NCBI GenBank assembly: GCA_017437905.1
Contig: JAFRWY010000055.1
Coordinates: forward strand, 1-55,671
DNA: 55,671 nt
Reading direction: 5' to 3'
Source: Eubacterium sp.
GTDB lineage: Bacteria; Bacillota; Clostridia; Lachnospirales; Lachnospiraceae
Shown: piece after piece, positions 17,012-25,414 of the stretch
How the letters are laid out: each line of letters begins with the position of its first letter
Position numbering within the stretch: position 1 is the first letter of the stretch
Program-made: the position numbers and the translations under genes
The notes under the pieces: generated by a model
Told to the model about the DNA's origin: nothing
Databases searched by the model: none
The model's input: only the letters and a program-made list of their open reading frames with translations

Positions 17012-17695
17012 ATGAAACTGGAATTTGATCCGGCGGAATATCTGCCGCTACGTGAAGTCGTTTTTAAAACCTTACGAAATGCCATCATTCGCGGGGAAAT
17101 GAAGCCCGGAGAACGACTGATGGAAGAGAAGCTGGCGAAGAGCCTGGAGGTCAGCCGGACGCCGGTGCGGGAAGCCATCCGCATGCTGGAGCTGGAGGGC
17201 CTGGTTGTGATGCTTCCCCGGAAGGGCGCGGAGGTTGCCCGGATCACCGTGGATGATCTGCAGGAAGCCCTGGAGGTCCGTATGGCCATCGAGGACCTTG
17301 CGGTCCGTCTGGCAAGTCTCCGTATTGATGATGAGGGGAAGGCCAAGCTGCAGAAGGCGGCGGAGGCCTTTGATGCCGCGCTGGAGAAGAAGGACGTGGT
17401 AAAGATCGTGGAGAAGGATGAACGGTTCCACGATGTCATTTTCGAAGCCACCAAGAACCGCAGGCTGGTGAGCCTGGCTCACAGTCTCAGAGAACAGGTC
17501 TACCGTTACCGTTATGAATATGTAAAGGATTTCAGTTCCCACGACAAGCTGTCCCGTGAGCATGCCCGTATTATGGAAGCCATCCTGGAGGGCGACGTGG
17601 TCAAGGCGCAGCAGGCCATGAGAGGACACATTTCCGATCAGCTGCAGCGCGTAATCGAGATCATCATGCTGGAGACCGGCGGAGCCGTGACCTGA
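17012..17695 (+). CDS. GntR-family (FadR/FCD) transcriptional regulator
   Basis: 227 residues; the start at 17012 follows AAAAGGAGG. An N-terminal winged helix (about 8-75) contains LREVVFKTLRNAIIRGEMKP, RLMEEKLAKSLEVSRTPVREA and RMLELEGLVVMLPRKGAEV. An all-helical FCD ligand-binding domain follows (about 85-215), with the metal/ligand-site pattern of Asp, His and His residues (for example ERFHDVIFEA and REHARIMEA). It lies between ispE and tmk on the same strand, perhaps in one transcript. The effector and target genes are not known. Confidence 0.92.
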   Translation: MKLEFDPAEYLPLREVVFKTLRNAIIRGEMKPGERLMEEKLAKSLEVSRTPVREAIRMLELEGLVVMLPRKGAEVARITVDDLQEALEVRMAIEDLAVRLASLRIDDEGKAKLQKAAEAFDAALEKKDVVKIVEKDERFHDVIFEATKNRRLVSLAHSLREQVYRYRYEYVKDFSSHDKLSREHARIMEAILEGDVVKAQQAMRGHISDQLQRVIEIIMLETGGAVT

Positions 17696-17751
17696 GAAAG
17701 GCGCCCGGGAATTACGACTATAGAATCCGGAATGACAGAACGGAGAGGGAT

Positions 17752-18375
17752 ATGAGAGGAATATTTATCACCATGGAGGGCCCGGACGGAGCCGGGAAGA
17801 CGACGCAGATCGAGCGCCTGAAAGAGTATCTTACGGAGAAGGGCTACGATGTGCTGCTGACCAGGGAGCCCGGAGGCACCGTGATCAGTGAAGCGATCCG
17901 CGGACTGCTGCTGGACCCGGAGCATAAGGAAATGAAACCGTCCACGGAGCTTCTGCTCTATGCAGCTGCCCGTGCCCAGCTGGTGGGTGAGGTGATCGGA
18001 CCGGCGGTGGAAGCCGGAAAGGCCGTGATCAGCGACCGTTTCGTGGATTCCTCGGTGGTCTATCAGGGAATAGCCCGGGGCCTCGGGGTGGAGACGGTGT
18101 ATGCGGTGAACCGTCCCGCCATCGGAGAGTATATGCCGGACGTCACATTTCTGCTGGACCTGCCGGCGGAGGTGGGGATTGCCAGGAAGAAGAACCAGGC
18201 CGAGCTGGACCGGATGGAACAGGAATCCATCGATTTTCATAAGAAGGTGGCAGAGGGCTACCGCACACTGGCGGCCCGGGACCCGGAGAGGATCCTCACG
18301 GTAGATGCCACTTTACCGATCGATACCATTTGTGATATGATTAAGGGTAAGGTAAATGAGCTTCTCGCCGGATAG
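17752..18375 (+). CDS. tmk: Thymidylate kinase
   Basis: 207 residues, the usual family length, with CGGAGAGG before the start. It phosphorylates dTMP to dTDP. Motifs are the P-loop GPDGAGKTT at about 11, the DRX-type TREPGGT, the SDRFVDSSVVYQG segment, and the LID region ARKKNQAELDRME. It precedes holB and ricT in a gene order common in Clostridia and Bacilli (tmk, holB, ricT). Confidence 0.97.
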   Translation: MRGIFITMEGPDGAGKTTQIERLKEYLTEKGYDVLLTREPGGTVISEAIRGLLLDPEHKEMKPSTELLLYAAARAQLVGEVIGPAVEAGKAVISDRFVDSSVVYQGIARGLGVETVYAVNRPAIGEYMPDVTFLLDLPAEVGIARKKNQAELDRMEQESIDFHKKVAEGYRTLAARDPERILTVDATLPIDTICDMIKGKVNELLAG

Positions 18376-18486
18376 CGGCGGAAATCCACCGGCAGATCAA
18401 AGCGCCATCGCGCATACCGGCGCGAGAGGGGCAGATGCCGCCGGGCATTCCCGGGAAGGGAAAGCGGACAGAAAGGAGGGCCATGT

Positions 18487-19473
18487 ATGGACTTTCAGCA
18501 TATCATAGGGCATGAAGATATCATCCGTCATTTTAAGAGCAGCATTGAGCAGGATCGGGTCGGTCATGCATATATCATTTGCGGTGAGGACGAGAGCGGA
18601 CGCAGCTCGCTGGCATTCTCCTTTGCAAAGACGCTGCAGTGTGAGAAGGGGGAGGCGGATCCCTGTAACGAATGTCCGTCCTGTAAGAAGGCGGATTCCG
18701 GCAATCATCCGGACATCATCATGGTGCAGCATGAGAAGTCGAACCTGATCTCCGTGGATGAGGTGCGGGACCAGGTGGTGAACACCATGGACATCCGTCC
18801 CTACAGCGGCAAGTATAAGATCTATATTATAAATGATGCGCAGCTGATGAATCCCCAGGCGCAGAATGCGCTGCTGAAGACCATCGAGGAGCCGCCGGCA
18901 TACGGCATCGTGATCCTGATCACGAACTCCCTGGAGAAGCTGCTGCCCACCATCATTTCCAGATGCATCACCCTCAGCACGAAGCCCGTAAAGGAAAGGG
19001 ACGTGGAGGAGTATCTGAAGGAGCATTACCAGCTGGACGACGCGAAAGCCCGGTTCTGCATGGAATACGCCCAGGGCAACCTCGGCAAAGCCATCCTTCT
19101 TGCGACAAATGAGGACTACGAGGCGCTGGTGCGTTCCGTGATCCGTCTGGAGAAGCAGATCTACGACATGGACATGGAGGACATCGCCGACGCGATCGAG
19201 TCCTGTGTCAATTATAAAATGAACATCGGCGAGTATCTGGACCTGATGATGGTCTGGTATCGGGACATCCTGATGCTGAAGGTGACCGGAAAACCGGACA
19301 AGATCATTTTCCGCGAGGAATACAGCACGATCCGGGATCAGGCGAAGTACCTGTCCTACAACGAGCTGGAGGATAAGGCGAAGGCCATTGAAAATGCAAA
19401 GAAGCGGATCGAAGTCAATGCAAGGCTGGAAGATATCATGCGTCTTCTGATCCTGACGTTGAAGGAGATCTGA
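18487..19473 (+). CDS. holB: DNA polymerase III subunit delta prime
   Basis: 328 residues with AAAGGAGGG before the start. It is a clamp-loader subunit of the AAA+ fold. The N-terminal loop GEDESGRSS lacks the P-loop lysine, as is normal for delta prime. A zinc module with four cysteines (CEKGEADPCNECPSC) follows. Sensor-region motifs NALLKTIEEPP and a C-terminal helical collar domain are present. Next to tmk and ricT, as in related genomes. Confidence 0.95.
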   Translation: MDFQHIIGHEDIIRHFKSSIEQDRVGHAYIICGEDESGRSSLAFSFAKTLQCEKGEADPCNECPSCKKADSGNHPDIIMVQHEKSNLISVDEVRDQVVNTMDIRPYSGKYKIYIINDAQLMNPQAQNALLKTIEEPPAYGIVILITNSLEKLLPTIISRCITLSTKPVKERDVEEYLKEHYQLDDAKARFCMEYAQGNLGKAILLATNEDYEALVRSVIRLEKQIYDMDMEDIADAIESCVNYKMNIGEYLDLMMVWYRDILMLKVTGKPDKIIFREEYSTIRDQAKYLSYNELEDKAKAIENAKKRIEVNARLEDIMRLLILTLKEI

Positions 19474-19503
19474 GAAGAAAGAGTAGGAGAACAAAGAACT
19501 GTT

Positions 19504-20916
19504 ATGAAGGAAGTGATCGGCGTCCGTTTTCGTAAGAACGGACGAGTGTACTATTTTGATCCGAGGGACAATGCCGTTGAGCTGGGGACCAAGGTGATCG
19601 TGGAAACCTCCAAGGGTATTGAATACGGCTGGGTCGTGATGGCGCGCCGGGAGGTAGATGAGGAGCGTATCCAGGGCGGACTTCGCCCGATCCAGCGCCT
19701 TGCCACCGAACAGGACATCATACGATACGAGACGAATTTAGAGAAATCAAAGCGGGCATATGATATCTGCGTACAGAAGATCCGTGAGCACGATCTTGCG
19801 ATGAAGCTGGTTTCCGCGGAGTATGCATTTGATAACAATAAAGTCATGTTCTATTTTACGGCGGATAACCGTGTGGATTTCCGCGAACTCGTAAAGGATC
19901 TGGCGTCCGTGTTCCGCACCAGGATCGAACTTCGGCAGATCGGTGTCCGGGATGAGGCGAGAATGTGCGGCGGCATCGGCATTTGCGGAAGAGAGTTCTG
20001 CTGCCATTCGTATCTGTCGGATTTTATCCCGGTATCGATCAAGATGGCCAAGGAACAGAACCTGTCCCTGAACCCGACGAAGATCTCCGGAGCCTGCGGC
20101 AGACTCATGTGCTGCCTCAAGCATGAGCAGGATACTTACGAATATCTGAACTCCAAGCTCCCGAATGTGGGTGATCGGGTGACAGCCTACGACGGCGTGA
20201 CCGGAGAGGTTGCTTCCCTGAATGTGCTCCGTCAGAAGGTGAAGATCTATGTGACGGATGAAGAAGGTAATAAGGAGCTGGTGGAATACCGCGTGGAGGA
20301 GCTGGTTTCCGGTCCCCGCGGAAGACGTTTTGAAACGGATGAATCCCTTCTGGATCCCGAGCTGTCCCAGCTGGAGGACGACGGAGAACCCGGTGAAGAG
20401 GGAAGATCCGCAGGCGGAAGACACCGCAGGAACCGTCCGGAAAATGCAGACGGCGGACAGGGACGCGGCGCAAGGGAGCGTTCCGGCCGTGAGCACGGCG
20501 GACGTGACCGGAAGGAAGGCGGTGCAAAGGATCGCACGGAGCAAAGACCGGAGCGGGACGGCGAGAAGAAAGAACGGAACCGGAACAACCGGGATCATTC
20601 GGATCGTAACCGGAACCGGGACGGAGGAAGACGCGAGGGCGGTCGTGACGGAAACCGCGACATGAACCGTGAGGGAGGCCGTGACGGAAACCGCGACATG
20701 AACCGTGAGGGAGGCCGCGACGGAAACCGTGACATGAACCGTGAGGGAGGCCGCGACGGAAATCGTGACATGAATCGCGAAGGCAGCCGGAGAGGCGGTG
20801 ACCAGAACCAGGCCCAGAATCAGCAGGGCCAGTCCAAAGAGCAGGGCGGCGGTCAGCGCTCCCGCAGAAGACACAACCGGCCGAACCGTAAGCCGGAGGA
20901 TAAATCACAACAGTAA
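19504..20916 (+). CDS. ricT: RicT/PSP1-domain protein with Arg/Gly/Asp/Asn repeat tail
   Basis: 470 residues. The first 270 are the PSP1 domain of RicT (YaaT), which in Bacillus works with RicA and RicF in RNA processing and sporulation control. Conserved cysteine motifs that bind Fe-S clusters in that complex are present: CGGIGICGREFCCH and GACGRLMCCLKHE. Bacillus RicT is about 275 residues; here a disordered tail of about 190 residues follows, with near-identical 12-residue repeats (GGRDGNRDMNRE) at about 20635-20780. The start at 19504 is supported by the family N-terminus (KEVIGVRFRKNGRVYYFDP), though its ribosome site is weak. Confidence 0.93.
   Translation: MKEVIGVRFRKNGRVYYFDPRDNAVELGTKVIVETSKGIEYGWVVMARREVDEERIQGGLRPIQRLATEQDIIRYETNLEKSKRAYDICVQKIREHDLAMKLVSAEYAFDNNKVMFYFTADNRVDFRELVKDLASVFRTRIELRQIGVRDEARMCGGIGICGREFCCHSYLSDFIPVSIKMAKEQNLSLNPTKISGACGRLMCCLKHEQDTYEYLNSKLPNVGDRVTAYDGVTGEVASLNVLRQKVKIYVTDEEGNKELVEYRVEELVSGPRGRRFETDESLLDPELSQLEDDGEPGEEGRSAGGRHRRNRPENADGGQGRGARERSGREHGGRDRKEGGAKDRTEQRPERDGEKKERNRNNRDHSDRNRNRDGGRREGGRDGNRDMNREGGRDGNRDMNREGGRDGNRDMNREGGRDGNRDMNREGSRRGGDQNQAQNQQGQSKEQGGGQRSRRRHNRPNRKPEDKSQQ
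20635..20780 (+). repeat. 36-bp in-frame tandem repeats in ricT
   Basis: Four near-identical 36-bp units encode REGGRDGNRDMN. They extend the RNA-binding-like basic/acidic tail of RicT and are likely length-variable. Confidence 0.85.
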
Positions 20917-20918
20917 TT

Positions 20919-21689
20919 ATGAAAGAGACAGACTTTCTCCGCGAGGGAGAACGAATTGACGATTTAGAGGTAAATGGGTTCCGGATCATCCAGAACCCAT
21001 CCTTTTTCTGTTTCGGAATGGACGCGGTGCTGCTGGCCAACTTCGCCAGGACCCGTCGGAAGGACCGGGTCATGGACCTGGGGACCGGAACCGGGATCAT
21101 TCCGCTGCTTCTCACTGCCAAGGGAAAATGTGCATCCTGCGACGGTCTGGAGCTGCAGGCTTCCGTTGCGGACATGGCTTCCCGCAGTGTGCAGCTGAAC
21201 CGGGCATGCTCCGCCGGAGGTCCGGAAGCTACGGAGAACCTCCGGATCCTTCAGGGGGATATCCGGGAGGTCCCGCAGAATTTCCCGAAGGCGGTCTATG
21301 ATGCGGTAATCTGCAATCCGCCCTATATCAAGGGAACCGGCGGGTTACACAATGACGAGACGGCCTACAATCTGGCAAGGCATGAGATCGCGGTCTCCTG
21401 GGAGGAGATCGTACAGGCGGCGGCACATTTGCTGAAGCCCGGGGGCACATTTACCATCGTGCATAAACCCTTCCGTCTGCCGGAACTGATGCAGACCCTG
21501 CAGAAATACAGGCTGGAACCGAAGCGGATGCAGCTGGTACAGCCCTACGCGGATAAGGAACCGAATATGGTGCTGCTGGAATCGGTGCAGGGCGGCGGCC
21601 CGCAGCTGACGGTGCTTCCGGCGCTGGTGGTCTACAATCCGGACGGAAGCTACACACGGCAGGTTCTTGATATGTACGGAAAACCATGA
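20919..21689 (+). CDS. trmN6: tRNA1(Val) adenine-N6 methyltransferase family
   Basis: 256 residues starting 2 nt after the ricT stop, so translationally coupled. This is a class I SAM-dependent N6-adenine methyltransferase: motif I LDLGTGTGIIPLLL (about 48-61), the acidic GLELQASVADMA, and the catalytic NPPYIKGTGG (about 130). The family methylates A37 of tRNA1(Val); the exact substrate here is inferred. It sits before rsmI, a typical neighbourhood in Firmicutes. Confidence 0.92.
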   Translation: MKETDFLREGERIDDLEVNGFRIIQNPSFFCFGMDAVLLANFARTRRKDRVMDLGTGTGIIPLLLTAKGKCASCDGLELQASVADMASRSVQLNRACSAGGPEATENLRILQGDIREVPQNFPKAVYDAVICNPPYIKGTGGLHNDETAYNLARHEIAVSWEEIVQAAAHLLKPGGTFTIVHKPFRLPELMQTLQKYRLEPKRMQLVQPYADKEPNMVLLESVQGGGPQLTVLPALVVYNPDGSYTRQVLDMYGKP

Positions 21690-21690
21690 G

Positions 21691-21850
21691 ATCCTTCGCT
21701 GCGCTCGGGATGACATCGAAGCATCGGGCTGCAACAGCATGTCATTCGGAGCATAAAGCATCGCGTTCCGGTGTAGATCCGGCATCGCCGGATCGAGCAG
21801 GAACGCTGCGCTTTGTGCGAAGAATCCCCACGTAATGGGATCCCTCGCAC
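21691..21850. repeat. Composite palindromic element between trmN6 and rsmI
   Basis: Copy B of the dispersed palindrome (21691-21714) is followed by a nested stem. AAAGC...GCGTTCC (21755-21769) pairs with GGAACGC...GCTTT (21800-21814) around a perfect inner hairpin, GATCCGGC-ATC-GCCGGATC (21776-21794). A further ATCCCCA/TGGGAT hairpin (about 21824-21842) precedes rsmI. It is not coding. Confidence 0.65.
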
Positions 21851-21877
21851 TGCAAAAAAAAAGAAAAAGGAGTTATC

Positions 21878-22747
21878 ATGAGCGGAATACTTTACCTGGT
21901 GGCGACCCCCATCGGGAATCTGGAAGACATGACCTACCGCGCGGTACGGATCCTCTCCGAGGCAGACGAGATCGCCGCGGAGGACACGCGGAACAGCCGG
22001 AAGCTGCTGACCCATTTTGACATCCATACCCCGATGACGAGCTATCATGAATTCAATAAATACGAGAAGGCGGAGGTCCTGATCGGACACCTGCTGGAGG
22101 GGCGGAGCATCGCCCTTATCACGGACGCCGGAACCCCCGGCATCTCCGATCCGGGGGAGGTGCTGGTAAGCCGCTGTTACGAGGCGGGGATCCCCGTGGT
22201 ACCGGTTCCGGGCGCCTGTGCGGCGGTAAATGCGCTGATCGCCTCCGGACAGCCCACCCGGCGGTTTGCCTTCGAAGCCTTTCTCCCCCAGGAGAAGCAG
22301 GATAAGAAGGAACGCCGGCGGATCCTGGAAGAACTTGACCGGGAGACACGTACCATCGTGATCTACGAAGCGCCGCACCATCTGGTACGGACCCTGGAGG
22401 ATCTGGCAGCAACCCTGGGAGACCGTTCCGTTACGGTCTGCAAGGAGCTGACGAAGAAACATGAGACATTCCTGAAAACCACGCTGGAAGGCGCACTGTC
22501 ACATTTCCGGGAGGAGGAACCCCGGGGAGAGTACGTGCTGGTGATCGCCGGAAAGTCCGAAGAGGAGCAGCGTACGGAGGCCGAAGCCCGGTGGTCGGAG
22601 CTCTCCCTTGAGGAACATATGCGACAGTATCTTGCGCAGGGAATGCCCGAAAAGGATGCCATGAAAGCTGTTGCCGCAGAGCGGGGAATACCGAAGCGGG
22701 AGGTCTATCAGGCCTGGCTCGAAGTAAAGGAAAGGGACGGAGAGTGA
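21878..22747 (+). CDS. rsmI: 16S rRNA (cytidine1402-2'-O)-methyltransferase
   Basis: 289 residues, normal for the family, with AAGGAG before the start. It methylates C1402 of 16S rRNA. The tetrapyrrole-methylase fold motifs are clear: LYLVATPIGNLEDMT, DEIAAEDTRNSRKLL, LITDAGTPGISDPGE, VPVPGACAAVNALIASG, FLPQEKQDKKERR and PHHLVRTLEDL. The gene ends before a strong terminator. Confidence 0.97.
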   Translation: MSGILYLVATPIGNLEDMTYRAVRILSEADEIAAEDTRNSRKLLTHFDIHTPMTSYHEFNKYEKAEVLIGHLLEGRSIALITDAGTPGISDPGEVLVSRCYEAGIPVVPVPGACAAVNALIASGQPTRRFAFEAFLPQEKQDKKERRRILEELDRETRTIVIYEAPHHLVRTLEDLAATLGDRSVTVCKELTKKHETFLKTTLEGALSHFREEEPRGEYVLVIAGKSEEEQRTEAEARWSELSLEEHMRQYLAQGMPEKDAMKAVAAERGIPKREVYQAWLEVKERDGE

Positions 22748-22792
22748 CGGGAGCATTATAAAGAATTCTTAATATTTCCGGAAAAGCCTTAT

Positions 22793-22840
22793 AAATCAAG
22801 GGATTTGCGCCACACGGGTGCGCGTTTCCCTTGATTTTTT
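22793..22840 (+). terminator. Terminator after rsmI
   Basis: AAATCAAGGGA at 22793-22803 pairs with TCCCTTGATTT, with an inner GCGC stem, followed by TTTTTT. It closes the ispE-to-rsmI gene group. Confidence 0.9.
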
Positions 22841-22866
22841 GCTGGATTTTCGGCCTGTCCTATGAT
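22839..22866 (+). promoter_or_regulatory. Possible promoter for the gene at 22950
   Basis: TTGCTG (22839-22844), 16 nt and TATGAT (22861-22866). The -35 lies inside the T-run of the preceding terminator. Confidence 0.4.
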
Positions 22867-22949
22867 AACATATGCTGGAATTGTTATAGGTATTAACATT
22901 CTTTCGCGGGTTATTCCGCGGCAGGTGCTGATTCCCGGGGAGGTACAAT

Positions 22950-23477
22950 ATGGGCAGAAAAGCATCCAAAGCAACTGAAAATATCTATTATATCGCACGG
23001 ATCCGCGCAGCAGAGAAGAACGGAACCTTCTCCAGCCGTGAGAAGGCGGCGCTTCAGCTGGGTATTGAGCGGAGCCGGCTGGCCAGGATCGAGCTGGACA
23101 AGATCGAACCCTATGCGGAAGAGGTCCTGATCATGTCCAGAGAGTATAATGCGCCGTATCTTTGCGAAGATTTCTGCAGAAATGTCTGTCCCATCGGAAA
23201 TGAACGTGTGCTGGGCAAACACAGGAAGGCCGTTCAGGTGGATTCCCTGGAGCGCCTGTCCCTGCAGTTCCTCAGCAGTGCGCAGTCCATCGAAGACATT
23301 TCCAGGATCCTGATCAACATTTCCAAGGACGGCAAGATCACCGAGGAAGAGTATGAAAGCTTCCACAACGTGCTTCGCGCCATGGACGAGATATCCGACA
23401 ATATCCGGAGTATTAAAGCATATATTGATTCCAATCCCAACCTTCGTGCCAGATTTGACACGGATCTCCGGATCTGA
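22950..23477 (+). CDS. HTH-domain protein with short cysteine motif
   Basis: 175 residues; GGGGAGG precedes the start. The N-terminal 80 residues look like an XRE-type helix-turn-helix (SREKAALQLGIERSRLARIELDKIEPYAEEVLIMSRE, split as two helices). Next comes a three-cysteine motif, CEDFCRNVC at about 72-80, which could bind metal or sense redox state. The C-terminal half is helical, probably for dimerisation. A palindrome CGCGG-GTTATT-CCGCG sits just upstream (22907-22923), possibly an autoregulatory site. Function is not known. Confidence 0.75.
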   Translation: MGRKASKATENIYYIARIRAAEKNGTFSSREKAALQLGIERSRLARIELDKIEPYAEEVLIMSREYNAPYLCEDFCRNVCPIGNERVLGKHRKAVQVDSLERLSLQFLSSAQSIEDISRILINISKDGKITEEEYESFHNVLRAMDEISDNIRSIKAYIDSNPNLRARFDTDLRI

Positions 23478-23519
23478 TGCGATATCCTGTGATAACTTCG
23501 TGATGTTTTACAAATATAC

Positions 23520-23548
23520 TTGTGAAAACTGACAAGATGGTGTAAAAT
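23520..23548 (+). promoter_or_regulatory. Promoter of the ferredoxin gene
   Basis: TTGTGA (23520-23525), 17 nt and TAAAAT (23543-23548), about 44 nt before the ferredoxin start. Confidence 0.65.
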
Positions 23549-23591
23549 ACATTCACAATCGTTATATCATTTCATGAAGGAGGGATAGACT

Positions 23592-23762
23592 ATGGCATAT
23601 GTAATTGGCGATGCTTGCATCGGATGTGGTGCATGCGCAGGAACCTGCCCGGTAGGTGCGATCTCTGATAACGGCGGACAGTTCGTAATCGATGAGAATT
23701 CTTGCATCAGCTGCGGTGCTTGTGCAGGTGGCTGCCCGGTAGGAGCTATCTCCGAAGGCTAA
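23592..23762 (+). CDS. Clostridial-type 2[4Fe-4S] ferredoxin
   Basis: A 56-residue protein read directly from the sequence, beginning MAYVIGDACIGCG after GAAGGAGGG and ending at TAA 23760-23762. Two cysteine clusters, CIGCGACAGTCP and CISCGACAGGCP, are the classic ligands for two [4Fe-4S] clusters in the small electron carrier of anaerobes. It has its own promoter and terminator, so it is a single-gene unit, probably highly expressed. It would carry electrons for pyruvate:ferredoxin oxidoreductase, hydrogenase or Rnf, none of which is in the window. Confidence 0.97.
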   Translation: MAYVIGDACIGCGACAGTCPVGAISDNGGQFVIDENSCISCGACAGGCPVGAISEG

Positions 23763-23776
23763 CCACAGTCTGCCGG

Positions 23777-23822
23777 AAGAGAAATGGGGCATACTCCTAG
23801 GAGCATGTCCCATCTCTTGCTT
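23777..23822 (+). terminator. Terminator after ferredoxin
   Basis: A long stem from AAGAGA (23777) to TCTCTT (23818), with an apical CTCCTAGGAG palindrome, followed by a weak T-rich stretch. Confidence 0.8.
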
Positions 23823-23838
23823 TATACAGAGTGTCACA

Positions 23839-24138
23839 GATTATCTGTAACGAATGAAATGATCCTCCTTTCTATCCGTGGTACAAGGAGGTAAGCGTTG
23901 TGATAGTTGACCGTTGTACCATGAATGTAATATGGTATCAAAGCAGTCGGGAATATGCCGGAACAGGGCATTCCGCGAAGTCATTTCCGGAATGACGGGA
24001 AGCCCATGGCAGAACTTTGATGTTGGGATGTTCGTATCTATCATATATCCGGAACATGGGATTTGCAAGAAATAAATTGTGCAGAAATGTTGCATGCAAA
24101 GGCTGTAAGCAGATTCCGCCGGGGAGAGAGGCAAACAT
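23839..24138 (+). other. Structured leader region upstream of mecA
   Basis: About 300 nt with no convincing gene. GGTACAA (about 23880) pairs with TTGTACC (about 23914) around a purine-rich loop containing AAGGAGG. CGGGAAT...GCC (from about 23949) pairs with GGC-ATTCCG (about 23973). A TCATTTCCGGAATGA palindrome follows. The mecA ribosome site GGGGAGAG is at about 24121. It may be a regulated 5' leader; no known riboswitch was recognised. Confidence 0.4.
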
Positions 24139-25167
24139 ATGAAGACTGAACGAATCAATGAGAATAAGGTGCGTTTCATCCTGGATCGGTCCGATCTGGA
24201 GGAACGGGATATAGAGATCTCCGAGCTGGCCTACGGTTCCGATAAGGCGAAGGCTCTTTTTGATGACCTGATGGAGCTTGCGCGGGAAGAGCTGGGTGTG
24301 GAAGACGGACCGCAGCCTTTTATGGTGGAAGCGATCCCCATGTCCGAGTACGGGCTGGTGGTGAATATCAGCCGTGTTGAGAACCCGGATGAGCTGGACA
24401 CGAGATTTTCTCATTTTACAAATGGAATCGAATACGATCATCCTTCCGGAGACCCGGAAACGGATGAGGAAGGCGGACCGGGCTTTGATCGTCCGGAGGG
24501 ACCGCAGTTCGACGGACCGGGAGGCCCCGGTTTTGAGGGACAGGAATATGACGGACCCGGCGGACATATTTACGACGAAACGGAAGGGCCGGACAGTCCG
24601 GAGAATGATCCGGATCTGAAGCAGGGACCGGACGGCATTCAGATCCAGCAGGGTCCCGAGATCCGTGCAGAGTTCAGTATTCCCAGGTCGTCCCAGATCG
24701 ATCCGAAGGATATCATGAGCATGATCGATAATATCGTATCCGGCCTCGCCGGGAAGATGGGCGCCGAGGTACGGAAGATGTCCGGCGGAGACGTGCCGGG
24801 AGTTCCGGGCAATCCGGAAACCGCCATCCCGGGAGGAAAGCCGGTACCGAAGAAGCCGAAGCCCTCGGATCCGGATCCCTTTGCATTGTATGAATTCAAG
24901 GATCTGCAGAGTGTGATCCACGCATCGAAGCTGCTCAGTATGCACTACGACAGCGAGAACATTCTTTACAAGAATCCGCTGAACCAGAGATATTATCTGT
25001 ATCTCGGACGGGAGAGAAACTCCGTGGATGAGTTTGCAAAGCTCTGCACCACGCTGAACGAGTTCGGCAGCCGTTGCCGCATCTCCTACGCGTCCAAGGA
25101 ATATTTTGAAGAGCACATGACCGTGGTACTCCGGGATGCACTGATCCAGCTGGAAGAACTGGCATAA
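24139..25167 (+). CDS. mecA: MecA-type ClpC adaptor with expanded linker
   Basis: 342 residues. The N-terminal substrate-binding domain (MKTERINENKVRFILDRSDL..., about 1-90) and the C-terminal ClpC-binding domain (FALYEFKDLQSVIHASKLL to the end, about 250-342) match MecA, an adaptor that delivers proteins to ClpCP. Bacillus MecA is about 218 residues. The central linker is expanded to roughly 150 residues rich in Gly, Pro, Asp and Glu, with DGPGG-like repeats. The gene stands alone after a structured leader and before a strong terminator. Its clients here are not known. Confidence 0.9.
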   Translation: MKTERINENKVRFILDRSDLEERDIEISELAYGSDKAKALFDDLMELAREELGVEDGPQPFMVEAIPMSEYGLVVNISRVENPDELDTRFSHFTNGIEYDHPSGDPETDEEGGPGFDRPEGPQFDGPGGPGFEGQEYDGPGGHIYDETEGPDSPENDPDLKQGPDGIQIQQGPEIRAEFSIPRSSQIDPKDIMSMIDNIVSGLAGKMGAEVRKMSGGDVPGVPGNPETAIPGGKPVPKKPKPSDPDPFALYEFKDLQSVIHASKLLSMHYDSENILYKNPLNQRYYLYLGRERNSVDEFAKLCTTLNEFGSRCRISYASKEYFEEHMTVVLRDALIQLEELA

Positions 25168-25184
25168 TAAAATCGTTAACAGCG

Positions 25185-25220
25185 AATGTCCTGCCGATAT
25201 CATGCGGCAGGACATTTTTA
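25185..25220 (+). terminator. Terminator after mecA
   Basis: AATGTCCTGCCG (25185-25196) pairs with CGGCAGGACATT, followed by a T-run. Confidence 0.9.
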
Positions 25221-25233
25221 TCTCTTATATCCT

Positions 25234-25275
25234 GATCCACGGCAGTCGGCAGCGGATCCACGGCAGTCGGCAGCG
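25234..25275. repeat. 21-bp perfect tandem duplication
   Basis: Two identical 21-bp units (25234-25254 and 25255-25275), each containing two CGGCAG motifs. They lie in the spacer between the convergent mecA and transketolase genes and do not code. Confidence 0.85.
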
Positions 25276-25324
25276 CCGACAGCACGCAACAGATGTTCCC
25301 CGGCAGCATATAGTATATAACATA

Positions 25325-25391
25325 TAACAAAATACCTGACGGTTCCTGTGCACGAACGGTGTCGTGCGGAACCTGTCAGGTACTTTGTTGT
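25325..25391. terminator. Bidirectional terminator between mecA and tkt
   Basis: A long interrupted stem: CCTGAC with GTCAGG, GGTTCC with GGAACC, and GCACGA with TCGTGC. It has A-rich and T-rich ends on both sides. It mainly ends the minus-strand transketolase transcript. Confidence 0.85.
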
Positions 25392-25414
25392 TTATAGCTC
25401 TTTATATACTTTCT

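Noticed and set aside
23938-25215. 425-residue minus-strand frame opposite mecA
   Set aside because: Overlaps a recognised gene entirely and shows no family signature.
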